Origin: Desulfobulbus sp.
Lineage (GTDB): Bacteria > Desulfobacterota > Desulfobulbia > Desulfobulbales > Desulfobulbaceae
Direction of reading: 5' to 3'
Length of the DNA stretch: 9,448 nt
NCBI GenBank assembly: GCA_017998195.1
Contig: JAGODN010000069.1
Span: 1-9,448 of the forward strand
Below, piece after piece: positions 7,124 through 9,448 of this stretch (the stretch's first letter is position 1; each line of letters begins with the position of its first letter). The notes beneath the pieces are model-generated. The model made no database searches. It saw nothing but the letters and a program-made list of their open reading frames with translations, and had not been told where the DNA came from. A program made the translations under genes and the position numbers.

Positions 7124-7152
7124 GCTATACCACAAAACGCGGCGCCAGCGCA
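7124..7152 (-). promoter_or_regulatory. Candidate sigma-70-type promoter for the six-gene operon
   Basis: The minus strand shows TGGTATAGC, an extended -10 (TG-n-TATAGC, hexamer at 7129-7124). It is the only AT-rich island between the kinase and the operon. The sequence 17 bases upstream, TGCGCT (7152-7147), is a poor -35, which extended -10 promoters can tolerate. Initiation would be near 7117, leaving about 95 bases of leader before the first ATG. The -35 region overlaps the possible terminator hairpin. Confidence 0.35.
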
Positions 7153-7172
7153 ATCCAAGCCGCCTGGCCGCC
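7134..7172 (-). terminator. Possible intrinsic terminator of the histidine kinase gene
   Basis: Beginning 17 bases after the kinase stop, GGCGGCCAG (7172-7164) can pair with CTGGCGCC (7148-7141): 8 pairs with one bulged G and a 15-base loop. It is followed by GCGTTTTG, so the T-run is only four bases and starts three bases beyond the stem. The placement is right for ending kinase transcription, but the short T-run makes it weak or only partly efficient. Confidence 0.35.
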
Positions 7173-7189
7173 GGCGGGGGTGGAAACGC

Positions 7190-9448
<2,259 letters not shown>

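Noticed and set aside
7134..7150. Sigma-54 promoter (TGGCGCC-n4-TTTGT)
   Set aside because: The -24 half is reasonable but the -12 GC is lacking at the required spacing.

Overview
The window is GC-rich (roughly two thirds G+C by eye) and every convincing gene lies on the minus strand. The gene set and protein style fit a Gram-negative bacterium, probably a Desulfobacterota (deltaproteobacterial) anaerobe of the Desulfobulbales or Desulfuromonadales kind: a dCache/PAS hybrid histidine kinase, a divergent HPr with an EI, and a PEP-synthase-like protein with an unusual C-terminus. That placement rests on overall impression and not on a marker gene. I saw no mobile element, CRISPR array, tRNA or rRNA.

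Layout in the direction of transcription (high to low coordinates): (1) 9448-7190, the C-terminal 752 residues of a membrane hybrid histidine kinase (dCache end, TM helix, PAS, HisKA, HATPase_c, receiver); its N-terminus lies outside the window. (2) 7189-7024, a 166-base intergenic gap with a possible intrinsic terminator for the kinase, a possible extended -10 promoter and a 5'-UTR hairpin. (3) A very tight six-gene cluster: an unrecognised 124-aa protein (7023-6649), HPr (6652-6383), PTS enzyme I (6381-4588), thiamine-monophosphate kinase ThiL (4591-3557), an 856-aa PEP-synthase-like phosphotransferase (3576-1006), and a dual-specificity phosphatase fused to a YkgJ-like cysteine-cluster domain (1003-1, cut by the window edge). 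Junctions are ATGA overlap, 1-base gap, GTGA overlap, 20-base overlap and 2-base gap, so the six are almost certainly one operon.

How the genes may work together: EI takes phosphate from PEP and passes it to His17 of HPr. HPr also keeps Ser48 at the position of the regulatory serine. No sugar permease (EII) is present, so these two could feed distant EIIs or serve a regulatory PTS. The PEP-synthase-like protein has an intact-looking ATP-grasp and phosphohistidine domain, but its C-terminal ~290 residues do not look like the PEP/pyruvate TIM barrel, so its acceptor substrate is unknown. The phosphatase encoded next to it keeps the full Cys-x5-Arg active site. The operon therefore puts two phosphohistidine-domain enzymes, a phosphocarrier and a protein-phosphatase-like enzyme under one transcript. 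That is the most interesting aspect of the window; the functional link is inference.
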